A stretch of 64,000 bases of DNA. Source: Ancylobacter moscoviensis (GTDB lineage: Bacteria > Pseudomonadota > Alphaproteobacteria > Rhizobiales > Xanthobacteraceae). The notes under the pieces are model-generated. The model had not been told where the DNA came from. It was given only the letters and a program-made list of their open reading frames with translations, and did no database searches. Both the position numbers and the translations under genes were made by a program. Within the stretch, counting starts at the first letter, position 1. Each line of letters opens with the position of its first letter. Of this stretch, positions 38,078 to 48,842 are shown one piece after another. The stretch covers positions 745,406-809,405 of the forward strand of contig NZ_VMBP01000001.1 in NCBI RefSeq assembly GCF_007559435.1, read 5' to 3'.

Positions 38078-38545
38078 ATGTCGCACGCCATGTCGCACGC
38101 CGCATCGACGGTGGTCCGGCCGGTTCTCGCGGCGAGCACCGCCGTCTTCCGCGACGGACAGGTACTGCTGGCGCGCCGTGGCCAGAAGCCTTCACCCGGC
38201 TTGTGGAGCCTGCCGGGCGGCCGGGTGGAGCCGGGGGAGACGCTCGCCGCCGCCGCCGCGCGCGAGGTGATGGAGGAGGTCGGCGTCTCCTGCGAGATCC
38301 TCGGCGTCGCCGGAGCGCTGGACGTCATCCAGCACGATCCGGCCGGGGCGCTGGCGGCGCATTTCGTGGTGGTCGGCCACGCGGCACGCTGGGTGTCCGG
38401 CGAGCCGGCAACCGGCCCGGAGGCCGCGGAGGTCGGCTGGTTCGATCCGCAGATGCTGCCGGACGCCACGACGCCCGGTCTTCAGGGCATCGTCGATGCG
38501 GCATGGCTCGTCGCGCTTGCCGCCGAGGGGCCGGAGGCGTTGTGA
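38078..38545 (+). CDS. NUDIX hydrolase
   Basis: A 155-residue NUDIX protein with an intact box [23 protein letters not shown] (about 47-69; G-x5-E-x7-REUxEExGU). Substrate is unknown; ADP-ribose and nucleoside polyphosphates are usual. The start has two closely spaced ATGs (38078 and 38090); the first is used here. The following TIGR02301 gene begins inside its stop codon, so the pair is cotranslated. Confidence 0.88.
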   Translation: MSHAMSHAASTVVRPVLAASTAVFRDGQVLLARRGQKPSPGLWSLPGGRVEPGETLAAAAAREVMEEVGVSCEILGVAGALDVIQHDPAGALAAHFVVVGHAARWVSGEPATGPEAAEVGWFDPQMLPDATTPGLQGIVDAAWLVALAAEGPEAL

Positions 38546-39045
38546 CCGGGGCCTTGACGCCCGCGCCCACGCGGCGCACCACAGCGGCCATGACGCCTGC
38601 GATCACGACACCCGCCGCCATGAGGCCCCCCGTCATCCGTAAACGGGTGTCCGTCCTCGTGCTGATGCTCGGCCTCGTCATGGGCGGGCCGCTGCCGGGC
38701 CTGGTGGCGCCGGCGGCCGCGCAGACGACGCAAGGCGGCGCGCCGCCCTATGAGGGGGATCTCCTGCGCCTCGCCGAGATCCTCGGCGCGCTGCATTATC
38801 TTCGTCCCCTGTGCGGTGCGGCGGAAGCCACGCGCTGGCGCGACGAGATGCAGGGGCTGGTCGACGTGGAAGCGCCCTCCGGCGACCGGCGCGGCCAGCT
38901 CATCGCCGCCTTCAACAATGGCTATGAGAGTTACCGGCAGGTCTACCGGAGCTGTACGCCTTCCGCCGAACTGGCGAGCCAGCGTTATCTGGAGACCGGC
39001 GCCAAGCTTTCGCGGGACATCGCGGCGCGCTACGGCAGCAACTGA
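38542..39045 (+). CDS. TIGR02301 family exported protein
   Basis: A 167-residue protein with the TIGR02301 core: [22 protein letters not shown], then [41 protein letters not shown], given here as segments about 72-135. A hydrophobic signal segment (about 35-55) ends near AAAQ. Two Cys are positioned for a disulfide. The GTG start overlaps the NUDIX stop and has GGAGG five bases upstream; ATGs at 38590 or 38620 would give a shorter, more usual signal peptide. Function unknown; alphaproteobacterial. Confidence 0.8.
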   Translation: MTGALTPAPTRRTTAAMTPAITTPAAMRPPVIRKRVSVLVLMLGLVMGGPLPGLVAPAAAQTTQGGAPPYEGDLLRLAEILGALHYLRPLCGAAEATRWRDEMQGLVDVEAPSGDRRGQLIAAFNNGYESYRQVYRSCTPSAELASQRYLETGAKLSRDIAARYGSN

Positions 39046-39200
39046 GCGGGCGGCTTTGCTGCCACAGTCCTTTATGATTGTGCCGCCCTGTCGCATTTTT
39101 GCCGCGGCATATTAACCGTCCTTCAATTCTTGGGGGGAACGGCCCGCGCAACGTGCTAGGGTGCCTTCGGAGCGTGTCGCTCGCACGCGGAGGATCCGTC

Positions 39201-39473
39201 TTGTCCCAGCTTCCGGAAACGCACGACATCGATGGCAAGGCCGATCAGGCCCATGAGGATGAGCGCCACGCGGCGCTTGCCTATCTCGATGAGGCGTGGA
39301 ACGAGGCGGTCTATGACGGCCTCGACGAGGACTGCCTCGCGCAGGCGGCGCTGTTCACCGCCATTCGCTCGATGGTCGCCACCTATGGCGAGGAAGCCGC
39401 CGCGAGCTTCGCCGAGCGCCTCGCCGGGCGCATCAGGGCTGGTGAATACACGGTGCCGTTCAACCGGCAGTGA
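39201..39473 (+). CDS. Conserved 90-residue acidic protein
   Basis: A soluble, acidic, helical protein: MSQLPETHD, then AALAYLDEAWNEAVYDGLDEDCLAQAALFTAIRSMV in one helical run (about 25-60) and YGEEAAASFAERLAGRIRAGEYT. Similar short proteins occur across Hyphomicrobiales without a known function. The start is a TTG at 39201 with GGAGG eight bases upstream; in-frame ATG sequence earlier (39078) does not look coding. Confidence 0.7.
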   Translation: MSQLPETHDIDGKADQAHEDERHAALAYLDEAWNEAVYDGLDEDCLAQAALFTAIRSMVATYGEEAAASFAERLAGRIRAGEYTVPFNRQ

Positions 39474-39670
39474 GGCCCTCGCGATAGGGCGTCAGCCCCG
39501 CTCCAGCGCGAAGCTGTCGAGCCCGCCGATATCGGTTTCGATCCGGCTCCAGCCGCATCTCGCATGATAGGTCGCGTTCGTCGCGTCCGCGCCGGGATCG
39601 TTTGCGATCAGCCCTAACGACAAAAAGCGCAGCGACCTCCGTCACTGCGCCTTGCGTCATGTCGATGGCC

Positions 39671-39703
39671 CCGCGCCGTTGCGCGGACGGGCCCGAAGGC
39701 CCG
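39671..39703 (-). terminator. Tandem hairpins downstream of rpsU
   Basis: On the minus strand, CGGGCC-TTCG-GGCCCG (39703-39688) and CCGCGC-AACG-GCGCGG (39686-39671) follow the rpsU stop within about 35 bases. The first has a very stable UUCG loop. No T tract follows, so they may be 3'-end stabilisers or a Rho-assisted end. Confidence 0.5.
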
Positions 39704-39711
39704 AACCGGCC

Positions 39712-39945
39712 TCAGCGGCCAGCCGGCTTCGGCTTGGACGGCAGAAGACCCTCGCGCTGGGCGCGCTTGCGAGCCAGCTTGCGGGCGCGACGGATGGCCT
39801 CGGCCTCCTCGCGGGCGCGCTTCTCGGACGGCTTCTCGTAGTGACCGCGCAGCTTCATCTCGCGGAAAATGCCTTCGCGCTGCATCTTCTTCTTCAGCGC
39901 CTTCAGAGCCTGATCGACGTTGTTGTCCCGAACGAGAACCTGCAC
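39712..39945 (-). CDS. rpsU: 30S ribosomal protein S21
   Basis: A 77-residue S21 with the family start [22 protein letters not shown] (helical core, first residues) and [23 protein letters not shown]. The C-terminal basic extension is typical of alphaproteobacteria. The start is a GTG at 39945 with AGAGGA upstream; upstream in-frame sequence is not conserved. Confidence 0.93.
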   Translation of the reverse strand: MQVLVRDNNVDQALKALKKKMQREGIFREMKLRGHYEKPSEKRAREEAEAIRRARKLARKRAQREGLLPSKPKPAGR

Positions 39946-40172
39946 GTGTCTTCCTCTTCGTGCTTCGCTTTCGCGTATACGTTGAATTCCGGCGATCGGC
40001 GCGGGCGTCTCACGAGGCTCGCGGGGCGGCGGGCAGCCGATCAAGGTGTGCGCACATAGCAGGACTCCTCCGGCTTGTCCACAGCCCGCCGCGATTCACC
40101 CGTCCCCGAGGAAGCCCGGTTGCTGGCCCTGCTATCGCTTCCGGCTTCGCCGGGTTCCCTACTGCCCGCCGG

Positions 40173-40793
40173 TCAGGCGCCGTGGATGGCGATGACCTCG
40201 GCCACGGCAGCCTTGGTGCGGAAGGACAGCGCCTGCTGGTATTCCGGCGAATGGTAGCAGGCGAGGGCGGTCGCATAGTCCTTGAAGGCGACGAGCACGT
40301 TGCGCGAGCGCGCGGTGCCGTGCACCGCCTCGTGCTGTCCGCCGCGCACCAGGAACCAGCCCTGATACTTCTCGATAGCGGCGGCATCGGCCGCCACATA
40401 GGACTTGTAGGTCTCGAGGTCGTGCACGTCGATGCGCATCACCCAATAGGCCGTGCCGGGGCCTTCGGCCGGGCCGGAGATGACGCTCGCGGCCGGCTGG
40501 GCGCCCTCATAACCCTCGATCACCAGATGTTCGCCTTCCGAGGAGGCGACGCGGTGGGTGTAGGCTGCCCGATATTCCGGCGAATTGTAGCAGGCGAGAG
40601 CGGTGGCGTAGTCCTTGAACTCGACCACGACGTTGCGCGAGCGCGCCACGCCTTCCAGATCGGCGAACTCACCGCCGCGCACGAGGAAGCGCCCGCCAAA
40701 GGACGCGATCGCCGGCTCGGCGCCTTGCAGATACGGCTTGTAGCCGTCGGCATCGGTCACATCGAGACGGCTGATCCAGTAGCCCTTGGCCAT
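40173..40793 (-). CDS. Tandem DUF1330 protein
   Basis: A 206-residue protein made of two DUF1330 domains in tandem. Each has YW(I/V)xR(L/I)DVxDxxxYKxY, FLVRGG, RSRNVxVxFKDYATALACY and SPEY. The repeats begin at about 5 and 89 (YWISRL and YWVMRI). DUF1330 is a ferredoxin-like dimer-forming fold of unknown activity, usually single per chain; here the fusion would make an internal dimer. It lies 38 bases downstream of pyrF, same strand. Confidence 0.9.
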   Translation of the reverse strand: MAKGYWISRLDVTDADGYKPYLQGAEPAIASFGGRFLVRGGEFADLEGVARSRNVVVEFKDYATALACYNSPEYRAAYTHRVASSEGEHLVIEGYEGAQPAASVISGPAEGPGTAYWVMRIDVHDLETYKSYVAADAAAIEKYQGWFLVRGGQHEAVHGTARSRNVLVAFKDYATALACYHSPEYQQALSFRTKAAVAEVIAIHGA

Positions 40794-40831
40794 TGTGCTT
40801 CTCTCCTTGCGGTGTTCGGGAAAAGGCAGGT

Positions 40832-41542
40832 TCAGGCGACCGCGCGGGCGATCTCGGCCTGGACCGCCCGGGCACTCGCGCCGGGGTCGGGCGAGGCGAC
40901 GATCGGCCGGCCGACCACCAGATAGTCGGCCCCGGCGCGGATCGCGGCGAAGGGCGTGGCGACGCGCTTCTGGTCGCCGGTGGCGGCGCCGTCGGGCCGT
41001 ACGCCGGGGGTGACGATCACGCCCTTGGCCCCCAGCGCGGTGCGCACGGAGGCGGCGTCCGTCGGTGCGCAGACGATGCCGTCGACGCCGATCTCGCGCG
41101 CCTGCGCGACGCGGGAGGCAACGGTGGCGGCGACGCCGCCCGCATAGCCGGCCTCGGCGAGGTCGGCCTCGTCATAGGAGGTCAGCACGGTGACGGCGAG
41201 GATGCGCAGCGGGCTGGCGCCCTTGCCTTCCATGGCCGCGCGCATGGTCTGCGGATAGGCGTGCACGGTGGCGAAGCTGGCGCCGAGCGCCGCGAGGCTG
41301 GCGACGCCGCGCGCCACCGTGTTGCCGATGTCGTGCAGCTTGAAGTCGATGAACACCTTCTTGCCGTCGGCGACCAGCTCGCGCGCGAGGCCGAGGCCGC
41401 CGGCAAAACCCAGCTCATAGCCGATCTTGTAGAAGGTCGCCGCGTCGCCGATGCGGGCGATGATGCTTTCCGCCGTGCTGACCGACGGCAGGTCGAGGGC
41501 AATGATGAGCCGGTCTCGCGGATCGGGAAAGGTCGCGCTCAT
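40832..41542 (-). CDS. pyrF: Orotidine-5'-phosphate decarboxylase
   Basis: A 236-residue TIM-barrel OMP decarboxylase. [11 protein letters not shown] near the N-terminus supplies the substrate Asp, [14 protein letters not shown] supplies the catalytic Lys-Asp pair, and [21 protein letters not shown] is the phosphate loop region. YLVVGRPI follows near the end. It makes UMP, the last step of de novo pyrimidine synthesis. It lies 18 bases after the flavin reductase gene, in the dnaJ-linked order common in the group. Confidence 0.96.
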   Translation of the reverse strand: MSATFPDPRDRLIIALDLPSVSTAESIIARIGDAATFYKIGYELGFAGGLGLARELVADGKKVFIDFKLHDIGNTVARGVASLAALGASFATVHAYPQTMRAAMEGKGASPLRILAVTVLTSYDEADLAEAGYAGGVAATVASRVAQAREIGVDGIVCAPTDAASVRTALGAKGVIVTPGVRPDGAATGDQKRVATPFAAIRAGADYLVVGRPIVASPDPGASARAVQAEIARAVA

Positions 41543-41560
41543 GGCAGATGTCTCCGCGGC

Positions 41561-42145
41561 TCAGGCGCGCAGACCCGCCCGCAGCGCCGCCTGCTCGATA
41601 AGCGTTGACATCACCGCGCGCAACCTTTCCTGCGCGCGGGCGTCCTTCAGATCGCCGCTTTCGGCGAAGGCGCCCGCCGCGCCGGCGACCATCACCTGCT
41701 CCGCCAGCACGAGGCAGCCGAGGCCGAGCGCCAGCGTCTGGCGCAGCATCATCGAGGCGCGATAGCCGCCGAGGCCGCCCGGAGAGGAGGAGCCGATGGC
41801 GTAGACGGGCCCCTTGAAGGCGTCGCCTTCGCCGCCCTGCACGCGGCTTGCCCAATCGATGGCGTTCTTGAGCAGCGGCGGCAGGCCGGCATTGTATTCG
41901 GGGGTCGCGATGAACACGCCATCGGCCTGCGCGAGCTGGTCGCGCAACTGCTTCGCCGCCGCCGGCACACCCTGCGCGGCTTCCAGGTCGCCGTCATAGA
42001 TCGGCATCGGATAGTCGGCGAGGGAAAGCAGGACCGGCTCGCATTCCATCAGCGCCAGTTCCTTCGCCGCGAGGGCGGCAAGGCTGGCCGAGAAGGAACC
42101 GGTGCGGATCGAACCGGCAAAGACGACGATACGCGGAGCGCGCAT
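41561..42145 (-). CDS. NAD(P)H-dependent FMN reductase
   Basis: A 194-residue flavodoxin-fold reductase of the NADPH-dependent FMN reductase family. FAGSIRTGSFSASLA is the FMN phosphate loop, and TPEYNAGLPPLLKNAIDW and YAIGSSSPGGLGGYRA are the flavin-binding loops. Such enzymes reduce flavins, quinones, azo dyes or chromate. It precedes pyrF closely and may be cotranscribed with it. Confidence 0.88.
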   Translation of the reverse strand: MRAPRIVVFAGSIRTGSFSASLAALAAKELALMECEPVLLSLADYPMPIYDGDLEAAQGVPAAAKQLRDQLAQADGVFIATPEYNAGLPPLLKNAIDWASRVQGGEGDAFKGPVYAIGSSSPGGLGGYRASMMLRQTLALGLGCLVLAEQVMVAGAAGAFAESGDLKDARAQERLRAVMSTLIEQAALRAGLRA

Positions 42146-42193
42146 GGGAGTTCCTTCCGACGGCGTTGGGAGGCGATGGCCGGGCGGGCCGCG

Positions 42194-42829
42194 TCAGCCG
42201 GCGGCGGCGCTCAGCTCGCGGGCCGGTGCGTGAGCCTCGTGTGCACGATAGACCCAAACCCGCGCCGGCGGGAGGTTGGCCCACACGCGCGGGCTCACAT
42301 GCGCCTCGAAGCGCGCCGGCGTCAGCGGCACGGGCGAGACCACGGCATAGGTGAACTGGATGAAGGGCGCGCGCGGCCGCATCAGCCCGAAGGCCTGCTC
42401 GAGCAGGTCGAAACGCTCCGGCGCCGGCCGGGTGAACAGCGGCAGGCTGGAGACCACCGCCACGGCCGGCTTGTCGAGGCCGCCGTCCAGCGTGCTCGTC
42501 ATGTCGTAGGCATCGCCGCGAATGACGGTCACGCCGGGGAAGCGCATGCGCAGCAGCGAGCAGAATTCGGGATTGTATTCGATCAACGTCAGGCGCTCGG
42601 GCGCCACGCCCCGCTTGATGAGCGCCGCCGTCACCGGCCCGGTGCCCGGACCGAGCTCGATCACCGGACCGTCCTCGCGCGGGTCGACATAGTTCGCCAT
42701 GGTGCGGGCGAGGGCCCGGCCCGACGGCGAGACGGCCCCGGTTCGAAGCGGATTCTGCAGCCAGGACTGGAGGAAGCGAACCTCGTCGGGACGCTTTTTC
42801 GACGTCGAACAGGCGGAGCGATGCAGCAT
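42194..42829 (-). CDS. PmtA-type phospholipid N-methyltransferase
   Basis: A 211-residue SAM-dependent methyltransferase. EVRFLQSWLQNPLRTGAVSPSGRALAR leads into the SAM motif VIELGPGTGPVTAAL, followed by LTLIEYNPEFCSLLR, VIRGDA and SSLPLFT. This matches rhizobial PmtA, which methylates phosphatidylethanolamine towards phosphatidylcholine; some close relatives are annotated as rRNA adenine methyltransferases. Start 42829 is preferred for its GGAATAG site over a GTG 15 codons earlier. It lies between the flavin reductase and dnaJ. Confidence 0.8.
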   Translation of the reverse strand: MLHRSACSTSKKRPDEVRFLQSWLQNPLRTGAVSPSGRALARTMANYVDPREDGPVIELGPGTGPVTAALIKRGVAPERLTLIEYNPEFCSLLRMRFPGVTVIRGDAYDMTSTLDGGLDKPAVAVVSSLPLFTRPAPERFDLLEQAFGLMRPRAPFIQFTYAVVSPVPLTPARFEAHVSPRVWANLPPARVWVYRAHEAHAPARELSAAAG

Positions 42830-42971
42830 GCGACTTCTATTCCGGTGAGCAGTTGCGGGGCCGCGGTCGGACACAGGCAGGCGTGACGGTAATGAGTCGA
42901 TGGCAACACTAGAGAGCTTGGCGCTCCGTGTTAAGGCCCCCGGATGACGCAGTGATTACGTTCGCACGGGC

Positions 42972-44120
42972 TTAATCGGCGTCGCCGGCAAAAAAGTCCT
43001 TCACCTTGGCAAAGAAGCCACTCGATTCGGGGTGCGTGTCCTTCGAGCATTCGGTGTCGAATTCGGCCAGCAATTCACGCTGACGTCGCGTCAGGTTCTG
43101 CGGCGTCTCGACGACGACCTGCACATACATGTCGCCGCGGTTGCGGGTACGCAGAACCGGCATTCCCTTACCGCTGAGGCGGAAGCGCTTGCCCGACTGC
43201 GTGCCTTCCGGAATCTTCACCTTGGTGGTCTCGCCGTCGATGGTCGGCACCTCGCAGGCGCCGCCGAGCGCGGCGGTGACCATCGAGATCGGCGCGCGGC
43301 AGAACAGGTCCGCCCCGTCGCGCTGGAAGAAGTCGTGCGGCGCGATGGACAGGAAGATGTAGAGGTCGCCCGGCGGCCCGCCGCGCACGCCGGCCTCGCC
43401 CTCATTGCCGAGGCGGATGCGCGTGCCGTCCTCGACGCCGGCCGGGATGGCGACCTGAAGCGTGCGCTCCTTGGTGGTGCGTCCCGCGCCCGCGCAGGCC
43501 GGGCAGGGATCCTCGATCACCTGGCCGCGTCCCTGGCAGGAGGGGCAGGTGCGCTCCAGAGTGAAGAAGCCCTGCGCCTGGCGGATGCGCCCGCTCCCCG
43601 AGCAGGTGCGGCAGGTGGTCGGCTGGGTGCCGGGCTTGGCGCCGGTGCCCGAGCAGGTCTCGCAGGTGATGGAGGTGGGCAGGCGGATGGTGGCGTCCTT
43701 GCCGGAGAACGCCTCCTCCAGCGTGATTTCCATGTTGTAGCGCAGGTCCGCCCCGCGCTCGCGGCCGCCACTGCGGCCACCGCCGCGCCGTCCGCCGCCG
43801 CCGGCCATGCCGAACAGGTCGTCGAAGATGTCGGAGAAGGTCGAGGCGAAGTCCGCGCCGAAGCCGGGCCCGCCCGGTCCGCCGCCCATGCCGCCGTCGA
43901 AGGCCGCGTGGCCGAAGCGGTCATAGGCGGCCCGCTTCTGCGGGTCCTTCAGGCAGTCATAGGCCTCGCTGATTTCCTTGAAGCGGACCTCGGCCTCGTC
44001 ATTGCCGGGGTTCTTGTCCGGATGCCACTTCATGGCGAGCTTGCGGTACGAACTCTTCAGTTCGCCGTCATTGCAGGTCCGGGTGACTTCGAGGATTTCG
44101 TAATAGTCGCGTTTGGACAT
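42972..44120 (-). CDS. dnaJ: Molecular chaperone DnaJ
   Basis: A 382-residue DnaJ. The J domain (1-70) contains the essential His-Pro-Asp (KWHPDKNPG), followed by a Gly-rich linker and four CxxCxGxG zinc motifs ([32 protein letters not shown]). The C-terminal substrate-binding domains end in KVKDFFAGD. It stimulates DnaK ATPase and delivers clients. It lies 230 bases downstream of dnaK with a hairpin between. Confidence 0.97.
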   Translation of the reverse strand: MSKRDYYEILEVTRTCNDGELKSSYRKLAMKWHPDKNPGNDEAEVRFKEISEAYDCLKDPQKRAAYDRFGHAAFDGGMGGGPGGPGFGADFASTFSDIFDDLFGMAGGGGRRGGGRSGGRERGADLRYNMEITLEEAFSGKDATIRLPTSITCETCSGTGAKPGTQPTTCRTCSGSGRIRQAQGFFTLERTCPSCQGRGQVIEDPCPACAGAGRTTKERTLQVAIPAGVEDGTRIRLGNEGEAGVRGGPPGDLYIFLSIAPHDFFQRDGADLFCRAPISMVTAALGGACEVPTIDGETTKVKIPEGTQSGKRFRLSGKGMPVLRTRNRGDMYVQVVVETPQNLTRRQRELLAEFDTECSKDTHPESSGFFAKVKDFFAGDAD

Positions 44121-44306
44121 GGGTCGATATGCCGTCGCTTCCTTTGCCGCCGCGATCTGCCGCCACCGGCAGGCGGGCGGCGGCACGGGTCAGAACCGGC
44201 ACGCAGGAAAGCTGCCGGAAAACGCACCCGCCCTGTTCGCACCGGCGGGAGCTTCCGTCGCGCCTTGGCGCGAAACACACGGCAGATCGCGCTGCCGTAC
44301 AGAAAT

Positions 44307-44334
44307 CCGCCCCCGGAACGGATTCCGGGGGCGG
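44307..44334 (-). terminator. Hairpin between dnaK and dnaJ
   Basis: A 12-base-pair perfect stem (CCGCCCCCGGAA / TTCCGGGGGCGG) with a four-base loop lies 16 bases after the dnaK stop. On the minus strand it is followed by ATTTCTG. It may partly terminate transcription or protect dnaK mRNA, giving more DnaK than DnaJ. Confidence 0.65.
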
Positions 44335-44350
44335 GATTGTCGCGGACCGG

Positions 44351-46249
<1,899 letters not shown>

Positions 46250-46384
46250 ATTGTTTCTCCTTCCGGCAGGCCGGCCGGACCTTCTCGAAGCGTCCACCGA
46301 GAAATGATGGGGTCTTGCCCCGCCATTCCCCCGAACCGGCCCCCAAACAATAGGGTACGGCGCTCAGCGCACCGTTCGAGGCCG

Positions 46385-46413
46385 ATATAGGGGGCTGCCG
46401 TTTCCGCCGCAAG
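46385..46413 (-). promoter_or_regulatory. Sigma-32-like heat-shock promoter of dnaK
   Basis: On the minus strand CTTGCGG (46413-46407) is followed after 12 bases by CCCCCTATAT (46394-46385), close to the alphaproteobacterial RpoH pattern CTTG...CCCxATxT. The expected start leaves a leader of about 130 bases before the dnaK ATG. Confidence 0.55.
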
Positions 46414-46488
46414 AAGGTGCACGCGCCTAAAAGCGGCGTCGCGCGCGGCGCGGCTCTTACGAAGCGTCCGTGACGCCTGCCCGGGGTG

Positions 46489-47430
46489 TCAGGCGGCGGT
46501 TGCCAGACCCGGCTGGAAACGGGTGGCCAGCGCCTGCAGAACCGGGATCTGGTCCTTCAGCTCGCGCCAGTGGGCCTGGTTGAGTTCCAGAATGGCGACG
46601 GCGCCGGGTTCGGGCCGCACGGCCTGGATGACCGCGTCCCAGTCGATCGAGCCCCAGCCAATCGGCAGGTGCAGGTCGCCCTCGCCAAAGGCGACCGCCT
46701 CGGCCGGATGGTAGATCCAGATGTCGCCGGGGCGGCCCTCATTCGGGCGGCCGAAGGAATCGTGCAGGTGGAAATGCGCCACATGCGGCGCCAGCGCCGC
46801 CATTTCGGCGATGGGGTCGAGCCGTGCATCCGTACAGCGAATGTAGGCGTGGCTGACGTCGAGCGTCGCCTTCACCGAGGGATGGTCGATCGCCGCGAGC
46901 TCGCCGGCGAGCTTGGACGGGGTGGCCGTCTCGCGGGCATGGATGAAGCGGAAGATGTTCTCGACGCACAGCGTCACGCCGAGCGAGGCGGCGTGGTCCC
47001 CGGCGCGGGCGAGGGCGTCGCGCTGGCGCGAATAGGCGACCTCGATGTCGTCTTCCGGATGGCGGACAAAACCGGTGTGCACCACCAGGTGGCGGGCGCC
47101 GATGGCCGCGGCGATCTCGATGTTCGCCGCCAGCACCTTCTCGTGGCGCGGCAGGCGGTCCGGCAGGTCCATCAGGTTGATAGCGAGCGCGCCGTGCGCG
47201 GTGTAGCCGAGCTCCCGGCCGGCGAGGGCGCGCTGGAGGTCCTTGAGCCGCGTGTCGAGGACCCGTCCCTCGACGATGAGGTGCCACGCATAGATCGGCA
47301 GCTCCACCACATCGACACCCAGCGCCTCCGCCTCGTCGAGCCCGATACCGACATCGTCGAATTCGGGGCTGCCTTCCTTGATCGAGTAGCCGGAGGCGCG
47401 GACGGCGGGTGCGGGGATGTGAAGCTGCAT
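46489..47430 (-). CDS. TIM-barrel sugar phosphate isomerase/epimerase-like protein
   Basis: A 313-residue xylose-isomerase-like TIM barrel. Metal-site motifs include VVHTGFVRHPEDD, CVENIFRFIH, TLDVSHAYIRC, HFHLHDSFGR and AILELNQAHW. Start 47430 has AAGGGAAG upstream; the longer frame is rejected as non-conserved. Family members act on inositols, sugars or apurinic DNA (endonuclease IV fold), so the substrate is undefined. It stands alone on the minus strand. Confidence 0.82.
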   Translation of the reverse strand: MQLHIPAPAVRASGYSIKEGSPEFDDVGIGLDEAEALGVDVVELPIYAWHLIVEGRVLDTRLKDLQRALAGRELGYTAHGALAINLMDLPDRLPRHEKVLAANIEIAAAIGARHLVVHTGFVRHPEDDIEVAYSRQRDALARAGDHAASLGVTLCVENIFRFIHARETATPSKLAGELAAIDHPSVKATLDVSHAYIRCTDARLDPIAEMAALAPHVAHFHLHDSFGRPNEGRPGDIWIYHPAEAVAFGEGDLHLPIGWGSIDWDAVIQAVRPEPGAVAILELNQAHWRELKDQIPVLQALATRFQPGLATAA

Positions 47431-47588
47431 CGTGCGTATCTTCCCTTGGGTAAGAGGGGCGGGAGGACAGAAGCGCCCGCGAAGCACCGGGCCGCTTCTT
47501 AGGCCGGTTTTATGGCACACGCGTTACAGTTCGACCGAATCTCCAATAGAAACGGGCGGTTAGCAGGTATGCTCCGGCGGCGTGCCGG

Positions 47589-47975
47589 TCACATTCGCGG
47601 CGTGATCCAGCCGGCGACGGCGCCGACCGAATCGCGCACGATGCCGATGCGCCCGACCCCCGGCACCTCGAAGACGGGCCGCAGAACGGTGCCGCCAGCG
47701 CTCTCCACCGCGCCCACCCGGGCATCGACGTCGTCGACCGCGATGTAGGAGAACCAGTGGTCGGGGATGCCGTCGAATTCCGGCCCTGCGAGCACGAAGA
47801 TGCCTCCCACGCGCGTATCGCCCATCTTGATGATGCAGTACGCGCTGCCGTCCTCGATCGGCATCGGCTCGTAGCTCCAGCCCAGCGTGGTCGCGTAGAA
47901 CGCCTTGGCCGCCTCGATATTCCGGGTATTGAGTTCGTTCCAGACGAAGATCCCGTGGGCCGGCTGATTGTCCAT
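47589..47975 (-). CDS. VOC/glyoxalase family protein
   Basis: A 128-residue single VOC-fold protein: FVWNELNTRNIEAAKAFYATTLGWSYE is the N-terminal beta-alpha unit (about 10-36), followed by YCIIKMGDTRVGGIF, HWFSYIAVDDVDARV and GRIGIVRDSVGAVAGWITP. The pattern is of glyoxalase/bleomycin-resistance-like proteins often annotated as hydroxylases; no substrate can be read. Start 47975 has GAGGGG upstream. Confidence 0.85.
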   Translation of the reverse strand: MDNQPAHGIFVWNELNTRNIEAAKAFYATTLGWSYEPMPIEDGSAYCIIKMGDTRVGGIFVLAGPEFDGIPDHWFSYIAVDDVDARVGAVESAGGTVLRPVFEVPGVGRIGIVRDSVGAVAGWITPRM

Positions 47976-48152
47976 GGCGCGTCCCCTCGTTAACGAGTTG
48001 GTTACGATAGCGCGAAATTCCGCCCGCATGGCGGTGCCTGGCGGCTGCGTCACCTGCCATGTTCACGCCGCTATGGCTTGCGATGTGGCGTGAACCCTTC
48101 TAGACCGATCTTCAGGCGCCGCCGGGCGGCGCGCCGCAAACTCTCCCGGACA

Positions 48153-48842
48153 ATGCAGCTCTATCACCATCCCTTCTGCGCCCATTCGCGCCTCGTCCGT
48201 CTCGCCCTCGGCGAGATGGGGATCGAGCCCGAGCTGATCGAGGAACGGGTCTGGGAACGCCGACCCGACTTCCTGATGCTCGATCCCGCCGGCGCCACCC
48301 CGGTGCTGGTCGACGATGACGGTCTCGTCGTTCCGGGGGCCGACACGATCACCGAATATCTCGACGAGATGGCTGGCGCGGCGCTGGGCGACCGGCGGCT
48401 GCTTCCGGTGGACAGCGCGGCGCGGGTCGAGGTCCGCCGGCTTGCCGCCTGGTTCAACCACAAGTTCTTCGCCGAGGTCTCCGAGCCGCTGGTCCGCGAG
48501 AAGGTCTACAAGCGCTACATGCCGCGCGAGCTCGGCGGCGGGCCGCCGGACATGGCGACCATCCGCGCCGCGCGCGCCAATATCCGCTATCATCTGCAGT
48601 ATATCGGCTGGTTGCTGAAGGCGCGGAACTGGCTCGCCGGCGACCGCATGTCCTATGCGGACCTCGCCGCGGCGGCGCATATTTCCAGCGTCGACTATCT
48701 GGGCGACGTGCCGTGGGAAGAGGATGAGGGAGCGAAGATCTGGTACGCGCGCATCAAGTCGCGTCCGGCCTTCCGGCCGCTGCTCGCGCTGACGATGGCG
48801 GGCATGCCGCCGGCGCCGTGCTACGCGGATCTCGATTTCTGA
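48153..48842 (+). CDS. Glutathione S-transferase family protein
   Basis: A 229-residue GST. The thioredoxin-like domain begins [21 protein letters not shown] with the FCAHSR motif near residue 9, and contains [23 protein letters not shown] with the glutathione-binding segment. The helical domain follows ([23 protein letters not shown]). It is probably a detoxification or maintenance GST; the active residue is likely Cys or Ser. The ATG at 48153 is the family start. The queG gene overlaps its 3' end by 25 bases. Confidence 0.88.
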   Translation: MQLYHHPFCAHSRLVRLALGEMGIEPELIEERVWERRPDFLMLDPAGATPVLVDDDGLVVPGADTITEYLDEMAGAALGDRRLLPVDSAARVEVRRLAAWFNHKFFAEVSEPLVREKVYKRYMPRELGGGPPDMATIRAARANIRYHLQYIGWLLKARNWLAGDRMSYADLAAAAHISSVDYLGDVPWEEDEGAKIWYARIKSRPAFRPLLALTMAGMPPAPCYADLDF

